A stretch of DNA of 64,000 bases, taken from contig NZ_AAWL01000011.1 of the NCBI RefSeq assembly GCF_000169155.1, forward strand, positions 1 through 64,000. Direction: 5' to 3'. Below are positions 15,788-23,855 of the stretch, one piece after another. This stretch comes from Thermosinus carboxydivorans Nor1. GTDB taxonomy: Bacteria; Bacillota; Negativicutes; Sporomusales; Thermosinaceae. Under the pieces are notes generated by a model that had not been told where the DNA came from, made no database searches, and was given only the letters and a program-made list of their open reading frames with translations. The position numbers and the translations under genes are program-made. How positions within the stretch are numbered: the first letter of the stretch is position 1; the number at the start of each line of letters is the position of its first letter.

Positions 15788-17098
15788 TTAGAACTTGACG
15801 CTCAGCGTGACTTTGTAGTAGTCGTAGTCGAATTTGTCTTGAGTTTTGTCGTCGACTTTAACGTATTGCAGCTGCCCTTTCATATTGGCGCTGAACGCGT
15901 AGTTGTAGTTGAGGTCAAGCACTTTGTAGTCGTCGAACACGTTGCCGTTAGGGGTATCAAGAGTAGTGAAGCGGTTGAACAGCGAGTTGGCTTTAACGTC
16001 AGTGTATTGGACAACAAAGTTCTTTTGCCCTTTCGCGGCGAGCACTTGGTCGCCATAAGTGGCTTTTACGCTCCAGAAGTTGTCGTTGTCGTTGGCTTCA
16101 TCGTTTTTCGCATATTCGCCGGCGAGGCTGAATTTCTTGTCAAAGTTGTACACGACATCGCCGAAGTAATAAGTGGCCAGGTCAATGTCATCAATGTTGT
16201 TTTTGAAGACAGCATAGTTTACACCATACGCCAATTTGCCAACTTTCGAGGCAACACGGATGGAATCAACGTCAACGTTTTTGAAAGCAGCGAGAGCTGC
16301 AACCTCATTTTTGTTGCTATCTAAATACTTAACATCTTTAACAAACCGGCCATGGTTGGCGGTAATGTTAAATTTACCGGTGTTCCAACCCAGTTTGACA
16401 CCGTCATAGCTGAATGCCGCGCTGTCAACGATGATGCTCAGCGGGTCGATTACCAGAGCTTGGCGACCGATCGTGGTATTTACTTCGCCGACTTTGGTAG
16501 CAACAAATACGCGGTCGATCTTAGCGTTGTTGGTCGAATCCCCGAACTTTAACCATGTAGTATTACCAAAATCAGATTTATCGGGAGCGTTGGTGACAAA
16601 ACGCATACCGAAAGTGGTCTTGTCGTCAACCTTAGCCGCGCCTTCCATGCGCAGACGGTAGAAAGCGTTGACATCGCTAGCGGTACTAGCGGCATCATAG
16701 TCGACAGTGCGATAACGCACATCAAAGGTACCAGTGAACTTCATGTTGGGTTGGTTCTTCTCCAGCTTAGCGACGCGGACGCCGAGGTTGTTCAGCTCTT
16801 GGGCAAACTCAACAGCGAGTTTGTCAACGAGAGCTTTGGTTTCGGCATCGGCTTTGTCGGACTTAGCCATAGCCTTGGCGACGATTTGCGCCATTTCGTA
16901 ACGGGTCATGGTTTTGTCGCCACGGAAGGTGCCGTCGCCATAACCGTCAATGATACCGGCTTTGGCCAGCTTGGCTACTGCGTCATAGGACCAGTGTTTC
17001 GCCGGAACGTCGACGAAGGGGTTAGCAGCAGCAAAGGCAGTACCAGCGATGCTGAGGACAAACAGGACTGCCAGAGTGACTACGAAAGTCTTTTTCAT
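15788..17098 (-). CDS. SLH-domain outer-membrane porin (OmpM-like)
   Basis: 436 residues: signal peptide to about 24; one SLH domain (FVDVPAKHWSYDAVAKLAKAGIIDGYGDGTFRGDKTMTRYEMAQIVAKAM, about 28-78); a short coiled coil (ELNNLGVRVAKLEKN); and a beta-barrel ending in VTLSVKF. OmpM proteins bind polyamine-modified peptidoglycan through the SLH domain and tether and perforate the outer membrane of Negativicutes. It is one of two such paralogues here (the other at 18076), separated by a RuvX-like gene. ATG 17098 follows AAGGAGG. Confidence 0.93.
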   Translation of the reverse strand: MKKTFVVTLAVLFVLSIAGTAFAAANPFVDVPAKHWSYDAVAKLAKAGIIDGYGDGTFRGDKTMTRYEMAQIVAKAMAKSDKADAETKALVDKLAVEFAQELNNLGVRVAKLEKNQPNMKFTGTFDVRYRTVDYDAASTASDVNAFYRLRMEGAAKVDDKTTFGMRFVTNAPDKSDFGNTTWLKFGDSTNNAKIDRVFVATKVGEVNTTIGRQALVIDPLSIIVDSAAFSYDGVKLGWNTGKFNITANHGRFVKDVKYLDSNKNEVAALAAFKNVDVDSIRVASKVGKLAYGVNYAVFKNNIDDIDLATYYFGDVVYNFDKKFSLAGEYAKNDEANDNDNFWSVKATYGDQVLAAKGQKNFVVQYTDVKANSLFNRFTTLDTPNGNVFDDYKVLDLNYNYAFSANMKGQLQYVKVDDKTQDKFDYDYYKVTLSVKF

Positions 17099-17161
17099 GC
17101 TTTTTCCTCCTTAGGTTTTTGTGATTTTTGAGTATAATGAGCCCTAAGGAAGGGAACGGCA

Positions 17162-17183
17162 TTGAGTTTCCTTGTTTCCTCAA
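17162..17183 (-). ncRNA. Porin leader hairpin with conserved 12-nt loop, copy B
   Basis: Minus strand: stem TTGAG/CTCAA around loop GAAACAAGGAAA, two changes from the other copies. It lies 64 nt before the start codon. Confidence 0.5.
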
Positions 17184-17323
17184 ACGATATTCCCTTGTCA
17201 AAGAGCTCATATCTATCACCTACTGCAAGGACTCATGCGGGACCTAAGGCTTCGCACCTCCTTTCTTCCCCGTCAGCCCTCTTCGGTGGATAGATCGTGG
17301 AAGCTATTTCCTCACGGAGTAAT

Positions 17324-17352
17324 ATATTCTACCTGGAGAAAATTATTCCTGC
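17324..17352 (-). promoter_or_regulatory. Sigma-H-like promoter of SLH porin at 15788
   Basis: GCAGGAATA, 11 nt, GTAGAATAT. It predicts a 5' leader of about 220 nt, which explains the gene-free stretch 17099..17323. Confidence 0.6.
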
Positions 17353-17389
17353 TAGCTAGTAATAAATTAATTAAATTTTTTAAACCACT

Positions 17390-17438
17390 CACACTTCATA
17401 CTTAACACTTCATACTTCATACCTCATACTTCATACTC
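17390..17438. repeat. Tandem 7-mer repeat array (CATACYT type)
   Basis: About six heptamers, one interrupted. The 3' end of the RuvX-like gene (MKYEV, stop) lies inside it. Confidence 0.8.
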
Positions 17439-17842
17439 TTACCAAAATACCGTTCGGCCAAAATGACGGCCACATAGTCATCGACCGGCGCCGGCGGAAC
17501 CTGCATGGTGGTCGGGATAAGGCGCCTAAGTCCCCGCGGCGGGTTTTCCAGCCAGTAGCGGTGGCGGGCTTCGTCAGTCGAGCGGTGTTCGTCGACGGTC
17601 ACGATATGCAGGCGACGTCCGTCTATCGGCTGAACGCTAAGCTGCTTCACTGCGGCGCTGCCGGTCGTGCGGTCGCCCACCACGACGGTAGCCGCCCCAA
17701 ACTCGCGCGCGAGTTTGGCCACTGCCGCTGCCAGGGCCGCGGTAGGAACGACAGCCTTATACAGCACGCCCCGGTCGCGGCTGACTACGGCAACCCCGCA
17801 TTTATCCCGTCCCGGGTCAACGGCTATTACCAAATCTGCCAT
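17417..17842 (-). CDS. RuvX/YqgF-like RNase H-fold protein
   Basis: 141 residues with an RNase H-like core: VIAVDPGRDKCGVAVVSRDRGVLY (first Asp, DPGxxK), VVVGDRTTG, VTVDEHRSTDEARHRYW and VDDYVAVILAERYF supply the usual acidic residues. Family members include the Holliday-junction resolvase-like / pre-16S rRNA nuclease YqgF, but this is a divergent group. The C-terminal residues SMKYEV are the same as those of rfaE2 and come from the 7-mer array. It sits alone between the two SLH porins. Confidence 0.7.
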   Translation of the reverse strand: MADLVIAVDPGRDKCGVAVVSRDRGVLYKAVVPTAALAAAVAKLAREFGAATVVVGDRTTGSAAVKQLSVQPIDGRRLHIVTVDEHRSTDEARHRYWLENPPRGLRRLIPTTMQVPPAPVDDYVAVILAERYFGKSMKYEV

Positions 17843-18003
17843 GGAACTGCCTCCTGCGGTAGTATGTTCGCCGCGAAGAAATATATTCCTTCCCCGGCAA
17901 AAAATTGGTACGAGAAAAGTTTCCTACAATTAGTAGATGACAAAACCGCAATGGGCGCAAAGAACGCGAAGGGCTGCGCCGGATAGATTAAAGCCATAAA
18001 TCA

Positions 18004-18052
18004 TAAAAAAGCAGCCCTGGCGCCGCGCGACTTGCGCGGGCAGGGCTGCTTG
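18004..18052 (-). terminator. Terminator of SLH porin at 18076
   Basis: Minus strand: GCAGCCCTG / CAGGGCTGC stem with a GC-rich inner loop, followed by a T run. Between it and 17843 there is only a partial dispersed repeat (17944..17978). Confidence 0.85.
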
Positions 18053-18075
18053 CGTTTTTGCTATCTTGTCTTGTC

Positions 18076-19215
18076 TTAGAACTTGACGTTGACGGTAGCA
18101 GTGGTACGAGCGCCCAGTTTAGTACCGTCTTGTTTGTCGAAGTCTTGGTACTTAACCGTGAGGGTGGCGTTTTTGTCCAGAGCTTTGTCGTATTGATATT
18201 CCATCCCTTTGAAACCGCTGTCAACCATGCTGTCGGTGAACGCGTCAGCGGTGTAATGGGTGGAGTACTTCAGGAAGGCGCCCGGCTCAACATCGCGGTA
18301 GGTAGCGGACAGGCCGAGTTTATTGAACTTGAGGCCATAAGCGGTCGCAGTAGCGTCTTTGTCGTTGTTTTTGTAGTACTCGACATTAGCCGTTACGCCG
18401 TCAGCCAGTTTGAAAGCTGTGTTGGCGCCGAAGAATTCTTCGTCGGTGGAAACGCTCTTGAGGTAGTCGGCGGTAACATTAGCGCCCAGGAGGTTCATGT
18501 TATATTCGGCGCCGTAGAGACGGTTGTAGTTGTCTTTCTTGGCATTACCGGCGAACAGCTTGAGGTTGCCGGCCTGGGTCGCAATACCGTTCATCTGGGT
18601 ATCCATCAGGTAGCCATTGCCGAGTTTGATGTCTTGGCGGCCTACGGTGTTGGTCAGGCCGAGGGCGCCAAAGGTCACGTTGGCAGTGTCCAGGATCATG
18701 GTGTTGGCACCGCTTTCAATGCTGGCGTTGCCGCTGGAGAGACGGGCATTGAATTTCAGGTTGTCGCTGATTTTGCCGTCGAAGTTCACGCGAGCACGGT
18801 AGTCAGTGTAGTCTTTGGCATCATCGTATTGGAAGTAGCGCACGCGGGCGTCACCGGAGATTTTCACCATGTTGTCGACCTTGTTTTCCAGGCCGGCAAC
18901 TTTCACACCGAGGTTGTTGAGCTCGGCGGCAAATTCTTTGGACAGAGCGTCAACGGTAGCTTTTTGATCGGCGTTTAGGCTCTTGGTCATGGCTTTGGCC
19001 ACGATTTGCGCCATTTCATAACGGGTCATGGTTTTGTCGCCGCGGAAAGTGCCATCGCCATAGCCGTCGACGATGCCGGCTTGGGCGAGTTTGTTTACCG
19101 CGTCATAGGCCCAGTGGTTCGCCGGAACATCGCTGAACGGATTAGCGAAAGCAGGTACGGCGAAGGCAACCGTCAGCGCAGTAGTGACTGCTACTTTGAG
19201 AAGTCTTTTCTTCAC
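18076..19215 (-). CDS. SLH-domain outer-membrane porin (OmpM-like)
   Basis: 379 residues from GTG 19215 (AAGGGGGA upstream): signal peptide to about 24, SLH domain (FSDVPANHWAYDAVNKLAQAGIVDGYGDGTFRGDKTMTRYEMAQ, about 27-75), coiled-coil linker (LNNLGVKVAGLENKVDNM), then a beta-barrel ending TATVNVKF. The SLH segment is almost identical to that of the paralogue at 15788, while the barrels differ, pointing to duplication followed by pore diversification. Confidence 0.93.
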   Translation of the reverse strand: MKKRLLKVAVTTALTVAFAVPAFANPFSDVPANHWAYDAVNKLAQAGIVDGYGDGTFRGDKTMTRYEMAQIVAKAMTKSLNADQKATVDALSKEFAAELNNLGVKVAGLENKVDNMVKISGDARVRYFQYDDAKDYTDYRARVNFDGKISDNLKFNARLSSGNASIESGANTMILDTANVTFGALGLTNTVGRQDIKLGNGYLMDTQMNGIATQAGNLKLFAGNAKKDNYNRLYGAEYNMNLLGANVTADYLKSVSTDEEFFGANTAFKLADGVTANVEYYKNNDKDATATAYGLKFNKLGLSATYRDVEPGAFLKYSTHYTADAFTDSMVDSGFKGMEYQYDKALDKNATLTVKYQDFDKQDGTKLGARTTATVNVKF

Positions 19216-19305
19216 GAGAAAAATCCCCCTTTGAAATATGTTTGTTATTTGTGCGTGGTGCTAGCACCGGCTGCACCGGCTACGTCAGGTCAGGGGGCCA
19301 AGCCA

Positions 19306-19325
19306 TGAGTGTCCATGTTTCCTCA
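19306..19325 (-). ncRNA. Porin leader hairpin with conserved 12-nt loop, copy C
   Basis: Minus strand: stem TGAG/CTCA around loop GAAACATGGACA, the loop being identical to copy A. It is preceded in the leader by further potential stems (CCTGC/GCAGG and GCCGGT/ACTGGC). Confidence 0.5.
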
Positions 19326-19395
19326 GCGCTCTTTCCCGCCTGCCAGTACTTCACCGGCTTTAGCCACCTGCCGCTGTTTGCAGGTTTAGTTTACA

Positions 19396-19424
19396 TAATT
19401 CGACGAGACTTTTCAGCTTCCTGC
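19396..19424 (-). promoter_or_regulatory. Sigma-H-like promoter of SLH porin at 18076
   Basis: GCAGGAAGC, 11 nt, GTCGAATTA. It predicts a leader of about 175 nt. Confidence 0.6.
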
Positions 19425-19491
19425 CTGGTCGCCACATGTAAATACTGGATATTATCTGTATTCTCAGGCATTGACTGAACAGTCACATCGT

Positions 19492-19528
19492 GTCAAAAAA
19501 ATTATGTAATTAACATAATGTTTTTGAC
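19492..19528. promoter_or_regulatory. 37-bp inverted repeat upstream of SLH porin
   Basis: Two 16-base arms (GTCAAAAAAATTATGT and its complement with one mismatch) around AATTA. AT-rich symmetry without a T tail suggests a protein-binding operator rather than a terminator, about 70 bp upstream of the sigma-H-like promoter. Confidence 0.4.
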
Positions 19529-19548
19529 GCTATATATATTCGGGGGAG

Positions 19549-19581
19549 AAAAAAAGAATCCTGCCAAAACTGCAGGATTCT
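19549..19581 (-). terminator. Terminator of the LPS export operon
   Basis: Minus strand: AGAATCCTGC / GCAGGATTCT stem, loop AGTTTTG, then seven T. It lies downstream of the DUF3084 gene. Confidence 0.85.
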
Positions 19582-19602
19582 ATGCTGGTATATTATGTTA
19601 AT

Positions 19603-19672
19603 TTAACCGCGGAGGACACGGAGGCGCGATTTCATCGCGCTAAATAAAATCTTCTCCGCGTCCTCCGTGGTT
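19603..19672. repeat. Dispersed palindromic repeat, copy 4
   Basis: AACCGCGGAGGACACGGAG to CGTCCTCCGTGGTT with inner GCGCGATTTCATCGCGC; located between the DUF3084 stop and the terminator. Confidence 0.8.
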
Positions 19673-19693
19673 CTATAGTTTTAACTAATAGCT

Positions 19694-20947
19694 CTACTGC
19701 GGCCGCAAAGGAAGTACCTGGATCTCGATCTGCAGCGGTCCGGCGGTGTAGATGTCGGTTTTGGTGACGGCGGTGAGTTCGACTTTGCCGCCATAGCGTT
19801 TGACTTTATTCACCGTCTCAAAGAGTTGGGCGCCGCTCATGCTGCCCACCGTGCCCTGGAGCGGGTCGGGCAGGATGCCCTGCTTAACAGCCTCGGCATT
19901 GACCCGGCGCAGAAAGAGCAGCACGGCTTCCTCGGCTTGTTCGGCGCTCTGGCCGGCATTGATCACCTGGGAATAAACCACCGTATTTTTTGCAAACACC
20001 AGCCGGTTTGGATAAAGGTCGATGCGGCCGATGACCGGCTCGCCGTAGATGGTATTGCCCACCGAAGTAATGCGGACAACGACGTCTTCCGGCGTCGCGG
20101 CAATAAGGGAAACGGCTTCGTCAAAGTCATGGCGGGAAATCCACAGCACTTCCAGACTATTGTCAATGCCCAGCTTGCCGGTTATGGCCAGATTGGTGCG
20201 GTATACAAGCGCCCCAAGGGCCTGCTGCGTAGCCTCTACCGATTGGCCGCCTTTCACGATGGCGGTGGCGATTTCTTCACCGGCCCGGAAGACGACGACC
20301 CCTTCGCGCACATACTGGATACCTTTCTTCAGGTTGGCCGTCAGTTCGTTCAGGCGGTCTACGTCTTGCTGCAGATTGGTTTTGGCCGTGCTGAGCTCGG
20401 CGACGCGCTTATCCAGTTCCTGTTTGGTCGTCTGAAGGGTTTTGATCTCCTGCTGCGCCTGGCTCAGGTCGCCTTTCGCCTGGGCATATTCGGCCTGCAC
20501 CCGGCTGAGGGCGGCCGCGGTGCGGTCGCGCTCGGCCATGACTTCATCAAGTTCGCGGCTGATTAGGGCAAGCTCGCTAGCCGTTTCTTTAACCTTGGCC
20601 GATAAAGCGGTGTATTCTGCCGTTTTCGCCGCCAGCTCCCGGCGGCTGGTTTCCAGTTCAAGGTTTTTGGAAGCTACTTCCTGGGACAGAGAAGCCAGTT
20701 CGGCCTTGAGCGCCGCCATGCCAAACAGGGCGGTGCGCACGTCCCGCGACGCGACGGCCAGAATGCCCAGCGTGGTCGCGGCAATGAGGATGCCGGTGAC
20801 GATGGTGACCAGGATGGACGTGTGCTTGGGCCGCAGGCCGAAGATGGTAAGTTTTTTCTTGCCTATTTTGGTGCCCAGTTTATCGCCGATATAAGCGATG
20901 ACCCCGCCCATGACGGCCAGGACGGCGATCAGGGTCAGGCCGTACAT
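19694..20947 (-). CDS. DUF3084 domain membrane protein
   Basis: 417 residues. Two N-terminal membrane segments (residues 3-22 and about 45-66) are linked by a conserved cytoplasmic loop (GDKLGTKIGKKKLTIFGLRPKHTS). A long coiled coil follows (about 75-205), then a globular C-terminal domain (VVFRAGEEIATAIVKGGQ). This arrangement defines DUF3084. It is the last gene of the Kdo/lipid A/LPS export operon, so an envelope role is likely, but no biochemical function is known. Confidence 0.85.
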   Translation of the reverse strand: MYGLTLIAVLAVMGGVIAYIGDKLGTKIGKKKLTIFGLRPKHTSILVTIVTGILIAATTLGILAVASRDVRTALFGMAALKAELASLSQEVASKNLELETSRRELAAKTAEYTALSAKVKETASELALISRELDEVMAERDRTAAALSRVQAEYAQAKGDLSQAQQEIKTLQTTKQELDKRVAELSTAKTNLQQDVDRLNELTANLKKGIQYVREGVVVFRAGEEIATAIVKGGQSVEATQQALGALVYRTNLAITGKLGIDNSLEVLWISRHDFDEAVSLIAATPEDVVVRITSVGNTIYGEPVIGRIDLYPNRLVFAKNTVVYSQVINAGQSAEQAEEAVLLFLRRVNAEAVKQGILPDPLQGTVGSMSGAQLFETVNKVKRYGGKVELTAVTKTDIYTAGPLQIEIQVLPLRPQ

Positions 20948-20975
20948 GCCTCCCCCTCCCTTCTTAATACATATT

Positions 20976-21098
20976 AACCGCGAAGATGATCATGCCAATA
21001 ATTGGCACCACAAGCGATGAAAAGTAAGTTTTTGAACTAATCTCGCGCGACAACTGTCGCGCGCGTAGCCCTTTGCGTTCTTTGCGCCCTTTGCGGTT
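20976..21098. repeat. Dispersed palindromic repeat, copy 5 (expanded)
   Basis: AACCGCGAAGATGATC at the left and CTTTGCGCCCTTTGCGGTT at the right, with inner palindrome CGCGCGACAACTGTCGCGCG. A further fragment runs to about 21136. Confidence 0.7.
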
Positions 21099-21136
21099 TT
21101 ACGCTTTTCAGGGTAGGACGCTAAAGACGCAAAGGG

Positions 21137-21191
21137 TATACCTCATACCTCATACCTCATACCTCATACCTCATACCTCATACCTCATACT
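21137..21191. repeat. Tandem 7-mer repeat array (ATACCTC, about 7 units)
   Basis: The most regular array of the family: seven consecutive ATACCTC units, ending directly at the lptF stop codon. Confidence 0.85.
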
Positions 21192-22277
21192 TTACTGCGA
21201 GGCCTTGCGGATTAAAAAGGCGCCGATGATGATAAAGACAATATTTGGTATCCAGGCGGCGAGTACGGCGGGGATGGCGCCGCCCTGGCCCAAGGCGGTA
21301 AACACCGTCATGATGGTGTAGTAAATGAAGATAATGATAATACTGATGCCAAGGCCGATGGACGAGCTGGAGCGATGGGGCTGCAGGCCGAGCGGGGTAC
21401 CGATGAGGGCAAAAACCAGACTGGCCGCCGGGATGGCGAGCCGCTGGTGCAGCTCCACTTCATAGGTGCTGGTCTTTACATACTCGCGCTGCAGCACTTT
21501 GATATGCTGCTTGAGCTCCTTAATAGTCATTTCTTCTGGTTTTTTCTGTTCCCGCGCAATTTCCCGCGGCGATTTTTCCACCGGCATAAACTGCTTATCG
21601 AAACGCAGGGTGCGCTGCAGCTGCCCTTCCGGCGCGACGTCATAGATGATGCCGGACTCCATGATCCAGCGGCCGTTGTCCCAGATGGCCTTTTCGGCGT
21701 TTTCCACCCGTACCAGCCGCCCCTTGTCAAACTCCTGGACGGTTACGGCGTACATGGCGTTGGCCGCTTCGTCAAACTTGCGGGCGTAGGTTAGCCGCTC
21801 GATTTCGCCGTCTTTTACATCCTTGATGACAATATGCTCCTGGGTTTTGGGCCTACTTTTTTCAATCTCGTAGCGCAGCACGTTCTGATAGGCATTGTTG
21901 GCCCGGGGAACAACGGCCTCGTTTAAGATGACGGCGACGATACTGACGACAAAGGCGGCGATGAATACCGGCGCGGCGAGGCGAAAGAAGCTCAGGCCGC
22001 CAGACTTCATGGCCGTGATTTCGCTGGACGCGGATAAGCGCCCGAACGCCAGGAGCGACGCCAACAGCATGGACATGGGAAAGGTCAGCACAATGATGCC
22101 GGGAAGGCTGTAAATAAACAGCTTGGTTACTGAGTATACGGAAGCGCCGTATTCGGTGATGTAGCGGGCAAGCCGAAAAAGAGTGCTGGTGCCGATGAAG
22201 ACGCTGGAGAAGGCGGCGATACCAAAAATAAAAGGCCCCAGCATTTCTTTGAGGATATATTTGTCAAGTATGCGCAT
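21192..22277 (-). CDS. lptF: LPS export permease LptF/LptG (YjgP/YjgQ family)
   Basis: 361 residues with six predicted membrane helices: three N-terminal (about 12-32, 55-85, 100-120) and three C-terminal (about 280-355), separated by a beta-jellyroll-type periplasmic domain (SRPKTQEHIVIKDVKDGEIERLTYARKFDE). The opening MRILDKYILKEMLGPFIFGI is characteristic. It forms the inner-membrane LPS extractor with LptB. Only one permease gene is present in this operon, so it may act as a homodimer or pair with a partner elsewhere. Confidence 0.9.
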   Translation of the reverse strand: MRILDKYILKEMLGPFIFGIAAFSSVFIGTSTLFRLARYITEYGASVYSVTKLFIYSLPGIIVLTFPMSMLLASLLAFGRLSASSEITAMKSGGLSFFRLAAPVFIAAFVVSIVAVILNEAVVPRANNAYQNVLRYEIEKSRPKTQEHIVIKDVKDGEIERLTYARKFDEAANAMYAVTVQEFDKGRLVRVENAEKAIWDNGRWIMESGIIYDVAPEGQLQRTLRFDKQFMPVEKSPREIAREQKKPEEMTIKELKQHIKVLQREYVKTSTYEVELHQRLAIPAASLVFALIGTPLGLQPHRSSSSIGLGISIIIIFIYYTIMTVFTALGQGGAIPAVLAAWIPNIVFIIIGAFLIRKASQ

Positions 22278-22285
22278 GCTGTCTC

Positions 22286-23005
22286 CTATAAGGTGAATTT
22301 TTCCCCAAGGTAAAATTTACGGGCGATTTCGCTGTTGGCAATGGTGTCTGCATCGCCGGAAATGAGGATTTGGCCCTCGTTTAAGATATAGGCAGTGTCG
22401 ACAATGCTCAACGTTTCCCGCACATTATGGTCGGTGATGAGAACGCCGATGCCCCGCTCTTTGAGATAGCCAATAATTTCCTGAATATCGGCCACGGCAA
22501 TGGGGTCGACGCCGGCAAAGGGCTCGTCCAGCAAGATGAAACTGGGATCGGTGGCCAGCGCCCGGGCGATTTCCACCCGCCGCCGCTCGCCGCCGGAAAG
22601 CTCGGAGCCTTTGCGGTGCCGCACATGAGTAACGTGAAACTCCTCCAAGAGGCTTTCCATCTTGTCGCGCCGCTCGACCGGCGTGAGATTAGTCGTTTCC
22701 AGGATGGCGAGCAGGTTTTCCTCCACCGTCAGCTTGCGGAAGATGGAGGCTTCTTGCGGCAGATAGCCGATGCCGTACCGGGAGCGGCGATACATGGGCA
22801 TGGCGGTGACGTCTTCGCCGTTTACGAAGATCGCGCCGCGGTTCGGCTTTTCCAGGCCGACAATCATGTAAAAGGTCGTGGTTTTCCCGGCACCGTTGGG
22901 GCCAAGAAGGCCGACGATCTGGCCCCGGTCCACCCGGAGGCTGACACCGTTGACGACATTGCGGCCTTTATAGGTTTTGACCAGTTCTTTGGTTTCGATA
23001 TACAT
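22286..23005 (-). CDS. lptB: LPS export ABC transporter ATP-binding protein
   Basis: 239 residues: Walker [11 protein letters not shown]-loop YLPQEASIF, signature LSGGERRR, Walker [14 protein letters not shown] and the switch His in ITDHNVRET. The start is ATG 23005 (GAGGTACTGCC upstream); a longer frame to 23113 is encoded by the intergenic repeat at 23022 and is rejected. It powers LPS extraction with LptF and hands LPS to LptC/LptA. Confidence 0.95.
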   Translation of the reverse strand: MYIETKELVKTYKGRNVVNGVSLRVDRGQIVGLLGPNGAGKTTTFYMIVGLEKPNRGAIFVNGEDVTAMPMYRRSRYGIGYLPQEASIFRKLTVEENLLAILETTNLTPVERRDKMESLLEEFHVTHVRHRKGSELSGGERRRVEIARALATDPSFILLDEPFAGVDPIAVADIQEIIGYLKERGIGVLITDHNVRETLSIVDTAYILNEGQILISGDADTIANSEIARKFYLGEKFTL

Positions 23006-23021
23006 TGGCAGTACCTCGCTG

Positions 23022-23096
23022 AAAACCACGGAGGACACGGAGAAGACAAACGCTCCGGCGCGATGAATATCGCGCCTCCGCGTCCTCTGTGGTTTA
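23022..23096. repeat. Dispersed palindromic repeat, copy 6
   Basis: AAACCACGGAGGACACGGAG to CGTCCTCTGTGGTTT with inner GCGCGATGAATATCGCGC; inserted inside the lptA-lptB interval of an otherwise tight operon. Confidence 0.8.
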
Positions 23097-23117
23097 TATA
23101 ATTGGGAGTTCATTCAA

Positions 23118-23855
23118 TTACTGTGGTTTGATAACCAGGCGGGTGCGGCCCTGGGCGTCCATGGCCTTGTCGTCAAGGTATACGGTGAGGGTGTTGCCGG
23201 TGAGGACATTGCCGTCCTGGACGGCCCGGGCGTTACCGGTCAGAACCACCCGGCCCTGGCCGGTCTTGGCGCTGTAGTAGGTAGCCTGGTCGGCAGTAGC
23301 GTCCAGCTTGCGCGTGTCGCTGACAACATGGACATTGCCCGTACCAACGGCCCGGTCTTCGGCAATGAAGGCCTCAATTTTGTCGGCCGTCATTACGGCA
23401 TCTTGGGTGGTAAGGCGGGCGCCACCGCCAACGATGGCGTATTCGCGATCAATATAGTAGTCGAGGCGCGGACCGGTCAGCTGGCTGTCGGCCTTGACGA
23501 GGACCACGCCGCCGGTCGCGACGAGGTGGTTATTTTGATAGGCCTGCACCTGGTCGGCGGTAAGGGTGGCGTCGTCTTGCACCACTTTCACATTGCCGGT
23601 GACCAGTGCTTCCTGGGTTTTCGTATTGTATTCAGCCTTGGCCCCGGTCATCACGACGTTGTCCCGAGTAATGCGGACGCCGCCTGTGGCGATGGCGATG
23701 CCTTGGGCCGTATCGTATTCGATTGCTTCGGCGGCAAGTTCCACAGGACTGCCGGCGGCCTGGCCGGGCGCGACGGGGCCAAAACTAAGGGCAAGGGCAA
23801 AAAGTCCTGCTACTACACGAAAAATAGCCTGGGAAAGTGTCCCTTTGCTCCTCAT
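23118..23855 (-). CDS. lptA: Periplasmic LPS-bridge protein LptA (OstA-like)
   Basis: 245 residues: signal peptide to about 34 (ALALSFGPVAPGQAA), then successive beta-jellyroll strands (IEYDTAQGIAIATGGVRITRDN, AEYNTKTQEALVTGNVKVVQDD, VYLDDKAMDAQGRTRL) of the OstA fold. It bridges the periplasm between LptC and the outer-membrane LptD-like protein. It overlaps lptC by 4 bp. Confidence 0.88.
   Translation of the reverse strand: MRSKGTLSQAIFRVVAGLFALALSFGPVAPGQAAGSPVELAAEAIEYDTAQGIAIATGGVRITRDNVVMTGAKAEYNTKTQEALVTGNVKVVQDDATLTADQVQAYQNNHLVATGGVVLVKADSQLTGPRLDYYIDREYAIVGGGARLTTQDAVMTADKIEAFIAEDRAVGTGNVHVVSDTRKLDATADQATYYSAKTGQGRVVLTGNARAVQDGNVLTGNTLTVYLDDKAMDAQGRTRLVIKPQ

Noticed and set aside
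19260..19400. c-di-GMP (GEMM-I) riboswitch in the SLH porin leader
   Set aside because: AAACCTGC...GCAGGTGGCTAAAGCC has a passing likeness, but the GEMM core and its second conserved helix with tetraloop receptor cannot be laid out, and the other porin leaders do not share this part.
21137..21191. CRISPR-like direct repeats
   Set aside because: Units are only 7 bp with no spacers; no cas genes in the window.
23006..23113. N-terminal extension of LptB
   Set aside because: The added residues are repeat-encoded (RRRDIHRAG); LptB proteins start at the chosen ATG, which has a ribosome site.
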